A model generated the notes under the pieces. The model was not told where the DNA came from. It did no database searches and saw only the letters and a program-made list of their open reading frames with translations. 64,000 bases of DNA, taken from JAEVLT01 sp044598425 (GTDB lineage: Bacteria > Bacillota > Bacilli > Bacillales > Cytobacillaceae). The stretch covers positions 1,860,001-1,924,000 of the forward strand of contig CP172536.1 in NCBI GenBank assembly GCA_044598425.1. Direction: 5' to 3'. A program made the translations under genes and the position numbers. This document shows, piece after piece, positions 1 to 7,524 of the stretch; the first letter of the stretch is position 1, and the number at the start of each line of letters is the position of its first letter.

Positions 1-285
1 TCTCCACTTGATTTGGAAGAGCAGGAAGAAATAATGACATTCTATGGGGTAGATTCTTTGCTTTTTGAAAACGATTGGAAAAAAATTCTAGAACATGCAA
101 GATTTACGGAAATTAAAACAGAAACAAAAATACCTTCGATTCATTCAGATCATCAAATGCCAGAATTTCATTTTTCCGCAAATGTAGAGCCGGAGCTTTT
201 TGGGATCATGCAAAAGCATTCGCAAATTATGATCCAATATCAGGATTCTTTAAGCTACCGAATCCTTACCTGTACGAAACCTTAG
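1..285 (+). CDS. SAM-dependent methyltransferase, C-terminal part (cut by window edge)
   Basis: The reading frame is open to the first base of the window, so this is the 3' end of a gene starting upstream. The visible 94 residues resemble the tail of a class I SAM-dependent methyltransferase: a (YF)GVDSLLFENDW segment followed by an E-x-A-x-F helix and alternating strands ending in a short Lys-Pro tail. The SAM-binding glycine motif is outside the window, so family and substrate cannot be fixed. A terminator follows directly. The methyltransferase assignment is by resemblance only. Confidence 0.5.
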   Translation, partial: SPLDLEEQEEIMTFYGVDSLLFENDWKKILEHARFTEIKTETKIPSIHSDHQMPEFHFSANVEPELFGIMQKHSQIMIQYQDSLSYRILTCTKP

Positions 286-287
286 CC

Positions 288-318
288 TTTCCCCTCTTAC
301 CCAAAAGGGGATTTTTTT
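288..318 (+). terminator. Rho-independent terminator after the methyltransferase
   Basis: A six-base-pair stem TCCCCT/AGGGGA is followed by seven T residues. Confidence 0.75.
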
Positions 319-398
319 GTTGTTGAATTTAATCCAGTGTATAGAAATGAAGCAATAATTAATAATAGGAGAAGAAAAAACTTAAAGGTGGAATGAGA

Positions 399-644
399 AT
401 GGATAGGACACTTGGGTACCTCCGGGAGATTTTATCAAACTATACTGAAGAACATTCAAAAGGGAGGCAACTGTTTCGCAAATTGTCAGAAGGAAATTTT
501 CCTTCTGAGGAAGCATTTGTCCGCCATCTTCTTTTACAAAAAATTTCCCGAAATGAATATTTCCTAGGCAAGCGCACAGGTCGACAATTCCCGCTAAAAT
601 TTATGACTCGCAATGAAGCCGTTTTGCGAATGGTGAATGGGTAG
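399..644 (+). CDS. csgA: CsgA-like small sporulation protein
   Basis: An 81-residue protein whose first part (MDRTLGYLRE, then LSN, E and EE-x-FV) resembles B. subtilis CsgA, a sigma-G-dependent forespore protein of unknown biochemical role. I place the start at the second ATG: the AAGGTGG ribosome site at 385-391 leaves 7 bases before it but only one before the ATG at 393. The C-terminal half is basic (several Arg/Lys) and does not resemble the acidic CsgA tail I recall, so it may be divergent or decayed. Monocistronic between two terminators. Confidence 0.5.
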   Translation: MDRTLGYLREILSNYTEEHSKGRQLFRKLSEGNFPSEEAFVRHLLLQKISRNEYFLGKRTGRQFPLKFMTRNEAVLRMVNG

Positions 645-667
645 CTTAGCCAAAAACCTTCTTGTTG

Positions 668-704
668 CAAAAAAAAAAGCCTGTGCGGTGCGCAAACAGA
701 CTTT
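668..704 (-). terminator. Terminator of the first yitT-like gene
   Basis: Read on the minus strand, a seven-pair stem AGTCTGT/ACAGGCT (one G-U pair) runs into ten T residues just beyond the YitT stop codon. Confidence 0.65.
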
Positions 705-706
705 TC

Positions 707-1621
707 CTAATGGATATATTTTTTCTTAAACCGTCCGCCGCGCACTTCGGCAATATCTGCAACAGCTAAGAAGGCGTTATCATCATTATCGGAGACAATT
801 TCTTTTAATTTCGCTTCCTCGAGACGATTGATGACACAAAAGATGACTTTCTTGTCCTCACCCGAATAAGCTCCCTCTCCGATCATATAAGTGACTCCCC
901 GCCCAAGCCGGCTCATTATAGCTTCCCCTATTTGATTGGCATTGTCACTAATAATCCAAACTGATTTCGACTCATCCAAACCAGTAATGGTGGTATCGAT
1001 TGTCTTGGATGCTACAAAATACGCAATAAGGGAATACATAGCCCGATCCCAGCTAAATACAAAACCGGCACTTCCAAGGATAAATAAATTAAAAAACATA
1101 ATGATTTCGCCTACTGAAAATGGAAGTTTATTGTTAAAAAGTATGGCAAGTATCTCAGTTCCGTCAAGTGACCCGCCATAGCGAATAACGATGCCGACTC
1201 CAATTCCTAGAATGATACCGCCAAAGACCGCTGCAAGCAAAATGTCTTGTGTAAAAGCGGGTACAGGATGCAATAGAGCAGTGGAAACAGAAAGAATGAA
1301 AATTCCATAAAGAGTAGAAATTGCGAAGGTTTTTCCAATCTGTTTATAGCCAATAAAAACGAAGGGAGTGTTCAGAAGAAAGATAAAAATGCCTAATTTC
1401 CATCCCGTCAGATAAGAAAGCATGATGGATATTCCCGTAATACCGCCATCGATGACATTGTTGGGAACAAGGAAAATTTCAAGCCCAACACCCATCAGCG
1501 CAGCCCCAATCGTTATTAAAAGAATCCTTTGGAAGATCTTTCGTTTTGGCAATTTTTTGTGTTGAACTTTTTCTAACAAATTCTGTTGCTCTTCCAAGCT
1601 TTTAATTTGAGTTTCTAACAT
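707..1621 (-). CDS. YitT family membrane protein (DUF161-DUF2179)
   Basis: A 304-residue polytopic membrane protein. A basic, Gln/Glu-rich cytosolic N-terminus (about 35 residues) precedes five to six hydrophobic segments with the YitT signatures NNVIDGGITGIS and GGSLDGTEIL. The last 80 or so residues form a soluble DUF2179 domain (around WIISDNANQIGEAI to the end). Family members are widespread in Bacilli; their transport role is unproven. The start at 1621 is chosen because AAGGAGT lies seven bases upstream; the frame extends 20 codons further without a ribosome site. A second, shorter paralogue lies at 8945-9757. Confidence 0.85.
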   Translation of the reverse strand: MLETQIKSLEEQQNLLEKVQHKKLPKRKIFQRILLITIGAALMGVGLEIFLVPNNVIDGGITGISIMLSYLTGWKLGIFIFLLNTPFVFIGYKQIGKTFAISTLYGIFILSVSTALLHPVPAFTQDILLAAVFGGIILGIGVGIVIRYGGSLDGTEILAILFNNKLPFSVGEIIMFFNLFILGSAGFVFSWDRAMYSLIAYFVASKTIDTTITGLDESKSVWIISDNANQIGEAIMSRLGRGVTYMIGEGAYSGEDKKVIFCVINRLEEAKLKEIVSDNDDNAFLAVADIAEVRGGRFKKKYIH

Positions 1622-1741
1622 TCTCTTACTCCTTTCCTTAAATTCTCTCTTTATTATAGCTATTTGTAATGATATGCGCAAAGTAATTGAACATACGCAG
1701 GATTTGAAAATAAATAATTCAACAAAAGGTATCCAAAAAGT

Positions 1742-1766
1742 AAAAACTGCCCAATAGGCAGTTTGA
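1742..1766 (-). terminator. Terminator of the 52-residue small gene
   Basis: A perfect eight-pair hairpin AAACTGCC/GGCAGTTT with T residues on the minus strand lies just past the stop of the small gene. Confidence 0.75.
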
Positions 1767-1777
1767 GTTTGCTAAGG

Positions 1778-1936
1778 CTAGGTAGGATCAACTTCATCGT
1801 ACGAAAGAGTTGTGACACTCGTATATTCCCCTTTTTTTATTTCATCTTCTGACGCATGCTCTTCTAATTCCTGGTCGAGATTCATCCCAGGTGCTAGCAT
1901 ATGTTCCTTTTGTTCGGTTTCTTTTTGTTTTTTCAC
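1778..1936 (-). CDS. Small acidic protein of unknown function (52 aa)
   Basis: GTG start with AAAGGAGA about 11 bases upstream. The product is a hydrophilic 52-residue protein: a Lys/Gln/Glu-rich beginning, MLAPGMN, an acidic middle (ELEEHASEDE) and a SVTTLSYDEVDPT tail. It has its own terminator downstream. I do not recognise the family. The ribosome site, the terminator and an uninterrupted protein-like sequence make it a credible gene, probably a small cytosolic or spore-associated protein. Confidence 0.6.
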   Translation of the reverse strand: MKKQKETEQKEHMLAPGMNLDQELEEHASEDEIKKGEYTSVTTLSYDEVDPT

Positions 1937-2005
1937 CGCTGGCTCATCTCCTTTTATTTTTTATCCTTCCAATAAAAACAGATTGTATGCTTGCTATTTT
2001 TATGC

Positions 2006-2038
2006 AAAAAGAAAACTCGCCGCAATAGGCGAGTTTTC
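2006..2038 (-). terminator. Terminator of the efflux operon
   Basis: A perfect eleven-pair hairpin GAAAACTCGCC/GGCGAGTTTTC sits immediately after the stop codon of the DHA2 transporter, with a T-rich run on the minus strand. Confidence 0.85.
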
Positions 2039-2039
2039 T

Positions 2040-3824
2040 TTATTGCTCTTTCGGCCGTGCTCTTTTGATAAAGAACGCTAGAATGAATGCAACAAAGGCA
2101 ATTCCTGTTGCAACAATGAATGAATCATTGATACCGTCAATTGTTGCTTGCTTCATTGCTTGACCGTAAATCAAATACGATCCCAACTGCTGGCCTGCAG
2201 CTAATGGCAAGTGAGCTATACTCGCCATTCCCTGCCCGATTTGAGCAAAAGTACTTGCGATATATGGATTGGCACTTGAAACAACGTTTCCATACTCCCC
2301 CATATGAACACCCTGTCTTGTCGACATTATCGTAACAAGGAACGCGGTACCAATACTTCCAGCTACTTGTCTGGCCGTATTTGCAGCAGCTGTTCCGTGT
2401 GCACCAAGGTGGCGGGGCAGTTGATTAAGCCCTTCTGTCATTACGGTCATCATTAAGAATGACATTCCAAACATACGCATGACATATAGAAGCAAAATAT
2501 GGCTATAGCTCGTAGTCATATTTAGGGATGTAAATTGCCAAGTTGTAATGACTGTGATCACTAAACCCGTGACAGCAAGCCATCTTGCACCGATTTTATC
2601 AAAAAGAGCTCCTGCAATCGGCGACATGATCCCCATTACGATTGCACCAGGCAGTAACATAAGACCAGATTGAAGCGCGGTAAAACCGCGAATATTTTGG
2701 AGATAGATCGGCAGCAAAATCATGGCCCCGAACATTGCCATATTAATGATCATGCTAATAATTGTTGTTAGAGTAAAAATGTCGTACTTGAATACACGCA
2801 AATCGAGCATCGGTTTTTCAGTGGTAAGTTCACGCCACACAAAGACAGCAAGCGAGATCAATCCAACAATTAACGAAGTTAGTACAGTTACACTCGACCA
2901 GCCCTTGTTTCCTGCCTCACTAAAACCATAGAGAAGGAAACCAAATCCAAGGGTTGAAAACAACAAACCTGGAAAATCAAATTTCGGATTCGTGACTTCC
3001 GTTACATCTTTCATCCACAAAATGCTAAGGATTAGATCTACGACGCCAATTGGAATGACGACATCAAATAGCAACCGCCATGAATAATGTTCCACGATCC
3101 AGCCGGATAAAGTCGGACCAATTGCGGGAGCAAACAGCATGACAATCCCCATGATCCCCATTGCAGTACCTCTATTTTCCGGTGGGAACAAGGTGAAGAA
3201 TACAGTCATCAAAAGAGGCATAATAACGCCAGCACCTGAGGCTTGTATAACCCTTCCCAACATGAGCATACTGAAGTTAGTCGAAATTGAACAGATAATC
3301 GATCCAATTGTGAATAAGAAAACAGATGTAATAAATAATTTTCGCGTACCAAATTTTTCAATCAAATATGCTGTAACAGGAATAAAAATTCCATTTACTA
3401 GCATATAACCCGTTGACAGCCATTGTACCGTATTTGCGGAAATGTTTAAGTCGTTCATTATATGCGGAATGGCTACGTTAAGCAGAGTCTGGTTTAAGAT
3501 TGCTACAAATGCACCGAGCATTAAAGCGGTAAGAATTTTTCCTTTACTGCTTTTTCTTTCCGTTTTCGATTTTTTCGAAGGCTGTTCTTCTTTAGGCTTA
3601 ACAGCTGCTTCCACATATTCAACGGCTGGTTCAGAAATTGCTGTTTGCTCAAGCAAACTTTCAACTTGATCCGTTAATTTTCCTTGTTCATTTCGATTAT
3701 CCATTTCCATCCGGCGATGTTGATCAGGAGAAGGGATCCTCTGTTTTTTCTTCAAAATTGTAAAATTAATAAAGATAATCAGCAATAGGCTAAAAAGGAC
3801 ATAAACCGTGATATATATGAACAT
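2040..3824 (-). CDS. DHA2 family multidrug efflux MFS transporter (YhcA/EmrB-like) with N-terminal extension
   Basis: A 594-residue, 14-helix DHA2-type drug:proton antiporter. The transporter core begins near residue 97 (LTALMLGAFVAILNQT) and carries the family signatures: motif-A-like YLIEKFGTRKLF, the antiporter motif C region APAIGPTLSGW, and RQVAGSIGTAF. Unusually, the core is preceded by a separate membrane segment (residues 2-25) and a charged linker of about 70 residues. The start is well placed: AGGTGA seven bases upstream and only 8 bases after the HlyD gene. Order MarR-HlyD-DHA2 matches B. subtilis yhbI-yhbJ-yhcA, so it likely pairs with the adaptor at 3833-4486. Confidence 0.88.
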   Translation of the reverse strand: MFIYITVYVLFSLLLIIFINFTILKKKQRIPSPDQHRRMEMDNRNEQGKLTDQVESLLEQTAISEPAVEYVEAAVKPKEEQPSKKSKTERKSSKGKILTALMLGAFVAILNQTLLNVAIPHIMNDLNISANTVQWLSTGYMLVNGIFIPVTAYLIEKFGTRKLFITSVFLFTIGSIICSISTNFSMLMLGRVIQASGAGVIMPLLMTVFFTLFPPENRGTAMGIMGIVMLFAPAIGPTLSGWIVEHYSWRLLFDVVIPIGVVDLILSILWMKDVTEVTNPKFDFPGLLFSTLGFGFLLYGFSEAGNKGWSSVTVLTSLIVGLISLAVFVWRELTTEKPMLDLRVFKYDIFTLTTIISMIINMAMFGAMILLPIYLQNIRGFTALQSGLMLLPGAIVMGIMSPIAGALFDKIGARWLAVTGLVITVITTWQFTSLNMTTSYSHILLLYVMRMFGMSFLMMTVMTEGLNQLPRHLGAHGTAAANTARQVAGSIGTAFLVTIMSTRQGVHMGEYGNVVSSANPYIASTFAQIGQGMASIAHLPLAAGQQLGSYLIYGQAMKQATIDGINDSFIVATGIAFVAFILAFFIKRARPKEQ

Positions 3825-3832
3825 TTTATCAC

Positions 3833-4486
3833 CTACTTATGAATTCTAACTGTTACGTTCATACCTGGAACAAGTTCAAGTCCTTTGTAATCATCGATTG
3901 AGACTTTTACTGGAATTACTTGAGTAACCTTTGTATAGTTCGCAGTGCTGTTTGTATTTGGCAGTAAAGAGAAGGTTCCAGCTGTTGCCAGACCAATTTT
4001 TTCAACCTTTCCTTTTAATGTCGAATTTGGAAAAGCATCCACGTATATATCTACATCCTGGCCAACCGAAATTTGATCAATCGTTGTTTCTTCAATATTG
4101 GCAGTCACCCAAAGCTTATCCAAATCAAATACTTGTGCAAGCGGTGTTCCTGCGGCAACAAAAGAATCTTGTACAGCATTGCTTTGAACAACTGTGCCAT
4201 TGCGCGGAAGGGTCACAGATAGATTAACTGGCTTGCCATCTGGGCCTGTTGTCGTAATTGTTCCAATTTGATCGTCTTTGGAAAAACGATCGCCGACATT
4301 TCCTTTCCAGTCAGTTAATTTTCCATTGGCGGGCGCAGCAATTGTTACCTGCTGGCCTGAAATTTGCGCATTATCAGTCGTTATATAATTTACAGACCGA
4401 TTATAGTAGGAATAAGCTGCAAAACCGCCGCCTACTAAAATAATTAAAATGATAATGTTTAAAAATAACAATCGCTTTGTACTCAT
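3833..4486 (-). CDS. HlyD/EmrA-type membrane fusion (adaptor) protein, YhbJ-like
   Basis: A 217-residue adaptor anchored by one N-terminal helix (about residues 5-28). It is followed by a lipoyl-like half motif (APANGKLTDW, GDRF), a second half (NGTVVQ, GTPLAQVFDLDKLWV) and a beta-barrel part ending PGMNVTVRIHK, the standard EmrA/HlyD order but without the long coiled-coil hairpin, as expected for a Gram-positive short form. I use the ATG at 4486, about 12 bases after GAGGAGG; an upstream TTG would include the ribosome site in the coding sequence. Starts 4 bases after marR and sits just before the DHA2 gene, so the three form an operon. Confidence 0.85.
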   Translation of the reverse strand: MSTKRLLFLNIIILIILVGGGFAAYSYYNRSVNYITTDNAQISGQQVTIAAPANGKLTDWKGNVGDRFSKDDQIGTITTTGPDGKPVNLSVTLPRNGTVVQSNAVQDSFVAAGTPLAQVFDLDKLWVTANIEETTIDQISVGQDVDIYVDAFPNSTLKGKVEKIGLATAGTFSLLPNTNSTANYTKVTQVIPVKVSIDDYKGLELVPGMNVTVRIHK

Positions 4487-4490
4487 AAAT

Positions 4491-4934
4491 TCATTGTTCC
4501 TCCTCAATAGTTAATTTTTCTAATACCAGCTTGTGCAATCGTAATAAATGCTGAATTTCCTCATCCGGAAGACCCATTAGCCCCATTATCTTCTGATTTA
4601 AAATCGAATCCGATACCATTAAATCTTCTAATATTGCTTTTCCTTTCTGTGTTAAATGAATGGATACAGATCGGCGATTTTCAGGCGGTATTACCCTTTC
4701 AACGAGCCCGCTATGTACTAGACGGTCGATTACCCCGCTGACAGTACTATTTGTAAGCCGCAATTTCTCTGCCAATTCTCCTAATCCTATATCTGGATTA
4801 TTAGAAATTTTATATAGCGCCTTTAACTGTACAACGGTAATGCCCATTCTGTCAGCCTCTTTTTTAACCAGCCTGTATATTGCTTTGTTAATTTCTAAAA
4901 ATGATTCGAGTATCTCGTTATTTAGTGCAAACAT
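4491..4934 (-). CDS. MarR family transcriptional regulator of the efflux operon (YhbI-like)
   Basis: A 147-residue winged-helix protein. Typical MarR elements are the recognition-helix region LGELAEKLRLTNSTVSGVIDR and the wing VIPPENRRSVSIHLTQKG. The ATG at 4934 has GTGAGG five bases upstream; the longer frame reaching 5033 would run through the promoter and is rejected. First gene of a three-gene operon with the HlyD adaptor and DHA2 pump, so it is most likely the ligand-responsive repressor of that pump. The palindrome at 4981-4992 is its probable operator. Confidence 0.88.
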   Translation of the reverse strand: MFALNNEILESFLEINKAIYRLVKKEADRMGITVVQLKALYKISNNPDIGLGELAEKLRLTNSTVSGVIDRLVHSGLVERVIPPENRRSVSIHLTQKGKAILEDLMVSDSILNQKIMGLMGLPDEEIQHLLRLHKLVLEKLTIEEEQ

Positions 4935-4980
4935 TACATCCTCACTTCCTATAAAAAAATTAAAGTCATAACTAGAATAT

Positions 4981-4992
4981 TTCGTATACGAA
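4981..4992. promoter_or_regulatory. Palindromic candidate MarR operator
   Basis: TTCGTATACGAA is a perfect 12-bp palindrome, about 15-26 bases downstream of the predicted transcription start of the marR-hlyD-dha2 operon. It is well placed for autorepression. Confidence 0.5.
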
Positions 4993-5013
4993 CTAATTGG
5001 GTTTCGAAATAAA

Positions 5014-5043
5014 ATTATAAACTTCTTCATCAAGCGTTGTCAA
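5014..5043 (-). promoter_or_regulatory. Sigma-A promoter of the marR-hlyD-DHA2 operon
   Basis: On the minus strand TTGACA (5038-5043) and TATAAT (5014-5019) are separated by 18 bases: consensus hexamers with near-ideal spacing. It also shows that the regulator starts at 4934, not 5033. Confidence 0.8.
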
Positions 5044-5158
5044 ATTTTTTTAAACGAATTAAGGTGAATGCAATAAAGCGAAATAAACGAACTTCCTACT
5101 TGGAAAAAGATAGAATCTTGGTTATTATTTGACTATAACAAAAAAGGGGGAGGAACAT

Positions 5159-5935
5159 TTGATACGGAAGCTAACTGAAAACGACCATCCAGATACATTT
5201 GCTTTTTTAATGGAAGAACCTTCTATTAATTTGTTTGTCTTAGGAGATATCGAGGCGTTCGGCTATCATTCAGACTTTCAAGAAATATGGGCTGAATTTG
5301 ACGAAGACTCCAAAATTAAAGCTGTATTATTAAGATATTATCAATCGTATATTGCCTATGCCAAAGGAGATTTTGATGTAAAAGGCTTTGCTGACATTAT
5401 CCAGAACGGAATGAAACCATATCAACTGTCAGGAAAGTCCTTAACGGTGGAAAAGTTTGAGAGGATTCTCCCGCTTGGTAAAAAACAACAAACGCATTTC
5501 GCGGAATGTCGTACACTTGAAAGTCTTACTGGCAGCTTGATTCCTGTAAAACAGGCTGGCTTGGAAGACGTTGACCGAATTATCGAGCTTCGAAAAACAA
5601 TTAGTGAATTTCAGGTTAAAAATGATGCCCAAGAAATCTTAATTCAGTCAATGAAAGCAAATACAAGCCGTACATACTACACAGAACGAAACGGCCTTAT
5701 GACATCATGTGTATCAACTGCAGCTGAGAATTCCTTGTCAGCAATGATCGTCGGTGTTTGTACAAAAAAAGAATATCGAAAACAAGGGCTTGCTTCTGCC
5801 ATTATGGGAAAACTTTTTTTAGATGTATTAAATGAAGGCAAAATTCTTTGCCTCTTCTACGATAACCCTGAAGCTGGACGAATTTATAAACGCCTTGGTT
5901 TTAAAGACATTGGTTTATGGACGATGTATCGGTAA
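5159..5935 (+). CDS. GNAT family N-acetyltransferase
   Basis: A 258-residue acetyltransferase of the two-lobed GNAT type. The acetyl-CoA site is in the C-terminal lobe: VGVCTKKEYRKQGLASAIM contains the R-x-x-G-x-A pyrophosphate loop, followed by YDNPEAGRIYKRLGF, the usual motif B. The N-terminal lobe (SINLFVLGDIEAFGY) is a degenerate GNAT fold as in DUF4081/FR47-like proteins. The TTG at 5159 is used because GGGGGAGG ends five bases before it. Substrate unknown; single gene with its own terminator. Confidence 0.8.
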   Translation: MIRKLTENDHPDTFAFLMEEPSINLFVLGDIEAFGYHSDFQEIWAEFDEDSKIKAVLLRYYQSYIAYAKGDFDVKGFADIIQNGMKPYQLSGKSLTVEKFERILPLGKKQQTHFAECRTLESLTGSLIPVKQAGLEDVDRIIELRKTISEFQVKNDAQEILIQSMKANTSRTYYTERNGLMTSCVSTAAENSLSAMIVGVCTKKEYRKQGLASAIMGKLFLDVLNEGKILCLFYDNPEAGRIYKRLGFKDIGLWTMYR

Positions 5936-5949
5936 GAAGAACTGATTGA

Positions 5950-5980
5950 AAAAAATCCTCATGATGGAGGATTTTTTTTG
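5950..5980 (+). terminator. Terminator of the GNAT gene
   Basis: Stem AATCCTC/GAGGATT with a six-base loop, followed by eight T residues. Confidence 0.85.
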
Positions 5981-6037
5981 ATTTAATGAAGATGATTAAC
6001 CCTCTGAGATTTTACTATTATTTCCATGTGACAAATT

Positions 6038-6066
6038 ACATAAGAAGCGGAGCCCGTGGCATAATA
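6038..6066 (+). promoter_or_regulatory. Candidate sigma-G (forespore) promoter of the DUF1657-YetF operon
   Basis: ACATA (6038-6042) and CATAATA (6060-6066) are 17 bases apart. The -10 element matches the sigma-G consensus CATWMTA exactly and the -35 fits GHATR except the first base. No good sigma-A promoter is seen here, and the downstream genes belong to spore-associated families. Confidence 0.5.
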
Positions 6067-6104
6067 GTTCCGTAAGTTATTTTTTATGAAGGAAGGTTAG
6101 ATAC

Positions 6105-6308
6105 ATGACAGTAGGTACACAAGTGAAACAAGCACTCGCAGGATTAAAAAGCGCTCAGGCAAGCTTTGAAACCTTTGCCCTTGCAACAGACAATCAGAAC
6201 GCAAAGCAGCTTTATCAACAAGCCGCTCAACAAACAAAAGCAGTTCTTGACAGTCTAGAGCCTCGCCTTCAAGAAATTCAGGCGGAAGAACCTCAATATA
6301 ATCAATAA
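6105..6308 (+). CDS. DUF1657 domain protein, first copy
   Basis: A 67-residue, helical, Gln-rich protein of the DUF1657 family, with the characteristic LKSAQASFETFALATDNQ-type helix followed by AKQLYQQAAQQT. ATG with GGAAGG eight bases upstream. First of three genes reading into the YetF-type protein. DUF1657 genes recur in mobile spoVA (spoVA-2mob) operons of heat-resistant Bacillus spores; the molecular function is unknown. A second copy follows and a third copy of the domain is fused to the YetF protein. Confidence 0.85.
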   Translation: MTVGTQVKQALAGLKSAQASFETFALATDNQNAKQLYQQAAQQTKAVLDSLEPRLQEIQAEEPQYNQ

Positions 6309-6392
6309 AAGGAATTCGGTTGGCGACTTTCGCCAACCCTCCCTTACTCTATACATACTACTTTTTGAAATGTTAAGAATGGATGTGAGCCC

Positions 6393-6599
6393 ATGACCAT
6401 TGCTTCAAGTGTTAAGCAATTGCTTTCGACAACTAAAGGAATCAAATCCCAATTATCTTCGCTTGCGTTAAATTCCCTTGATGAGGAAGCGAAGCGAGTG
6501 TTCCACGAAACCATGCTTACGGTCGAAGAAATCCAAGACGACCTGCAAGCTAGAAGCGATCAACTAGAACGGTTAGAACCCCAATACAAGGGTTCATAA
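6393..6599 (+). CDS. DUF1657 domain protein, second copy
   Basis: A 68-residue DUF1657 family protein (SSVKQLLSTTKGIKSQLSSL, then EEAKRVFHETM and a LEPQYKGS tail) that aligns along its length with the preceding copy but is clearly divergent from it. ATG preceded by GGATGTGAG. It lies 84 bases after the first copy and 20 bases before the YetF gene, without a terminator, so it belongs to the same transcript. Confidence 0.83.
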   Translation: MTIASSVKQLLSTTKGIKSQLSSLALNSLDEEAKRVFHETMLTVEEIQDDLQARSDQLERLEPQYKGS

Positions 6600-6619
6600 T
6601 CTTTTTGAGGTGAGAAACT

Positions 6620-7480
6620 ATGGCAGGCTCGGTTTATATTATTATTCGTTCCATCCTTTTTATTTTTTTGCTGTTTATCACGACAAAAATTCTAGGGAGA
6701 AAACAAATATCAGAACTATCGCTTTTTGAGTATATCTCTGGAATCACAATAGGAAGTATCGCCGGTGAAGTCGTAACAGGACTTGAAAGCAATATTTTTC
6801 ACGGAGTATTGGCAATGTTCATGTTTGGAGCCGTCACCTTGATGGTTGACTACCTATCATTAAAGAGCAAATCCTTTCGCGATTTTGTTGAAGGGAAAGG
6901 CACAGTGATCATTAAAGATGGGAAAATTTTAGAAGAAAATCTAAAAAAAGAGAAATATACGCTTGATGAATTATCCGCTTTACTGCGTCAAAAAGATATT
7001 TTTCGCGTCGCTGATGTCGAATTTGCTGTTTTGGAGCCAAGAGGAAATTTAAGTGCACTTTTAAAAAGAGAAAATCGTCCACTAACACCAAAAGATTTGC
7101 AAATGAAAATGCCGAATGAAAAAGAGCCGCAAACTGTTATTATGGATGGAAGCATTCTTGATGAATCACTTCGCTCTGCTGGCAAAAGTCGAAGATGGCT
7201 GCAAATGGAACTTGAAAAACTTGGTGTCACACTAGAAAACGTATTTTTAGGTCAAGTGGACTCATATGGAGAATTGACCGTTGATATTTATGATGACAAA
7301 ATTCAAGTCCCTTCTCCTACCCAACGTCCGCTCCTTTTAGCGATGTTAAAAAAAGCGCAGGCTGACCTTGAATTGTTTTCACTTGAAACAGATGACGAAA
7401 AGGCACAAGAAATGTATAAAAAAAATGCGGTTAAACTTCAGCAGGCAATTGACAAGCTGACTCCTTTTTTAAACAATTAA
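6620..7480 (+). CDS. YetF-type (DUF421) membrane protein fused to a DUF1657 domain, '2Duf'-like
   Basis: A 286-residue protein with three N-terminal membrane helices (about residues 5-22, 38-55 and 60-80), then two soluble DUF421 halves (KGTVIIKDGKILEENL; PQTVIMDGSILDESL), and a C-terminal tail (about 238-286) that resembles the two small DUF1657 proteins upstream: LKKAQADLELFSLETDDEKA. The DUF421+DUF1657 fusion is the layout of the 2Duf protein encoded in spoVA-2mob operons, reported to raise spore heat resistance and to sit in the spore inner membrane. Here no spoVA genes are adjacent. Confidence 0.85.
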   Translation: MAGSVYIIIRSILFIFLLFITTKILGRKQISELSLFEYISGITIGSIAGEVVTGLESNIFHGVLAMFMFGAVTLMVDYLSLKSKSFRDFVEGKGTVIIKDGKILEENLKKEKYTLDELSALLRQKDIFRVADVEFAVLEPRGNLSALLKRENRPLTPKDLQMKMPNEKEPQTVIMDGSILDESLRSAGKSRRWLQMELEKLGVTLENVFLGQVDSYGELTVDIYDDKIQVPSPTQRPLLLAMLKKAQADLELFSLETDDEKAQEMYKKNAVKLQQAIDKLTPFLNN

Positions 7481-7482
7481 AA

Positions 7483-7522
7483 AAAAGATCCACATCAATC
7501 ATTTTTGATAGGATCTTTTGTT
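7483..7522. terminator. Bidirectional terminator between yetF-type and DMT genes
   Basis: AAAAGATCC/GGATCTTTT hairpin with an inner ATCAA/TTGAT extension lies between convergent genes. Confidence 0.8.
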
Positions 7523-7524
7523 CA

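Noticed and set aside
4935..5033. N-terminal extension of the MarR regulator
   Set aside because: It would place the start inside the -35/-10 promoter and has no ribosome site.
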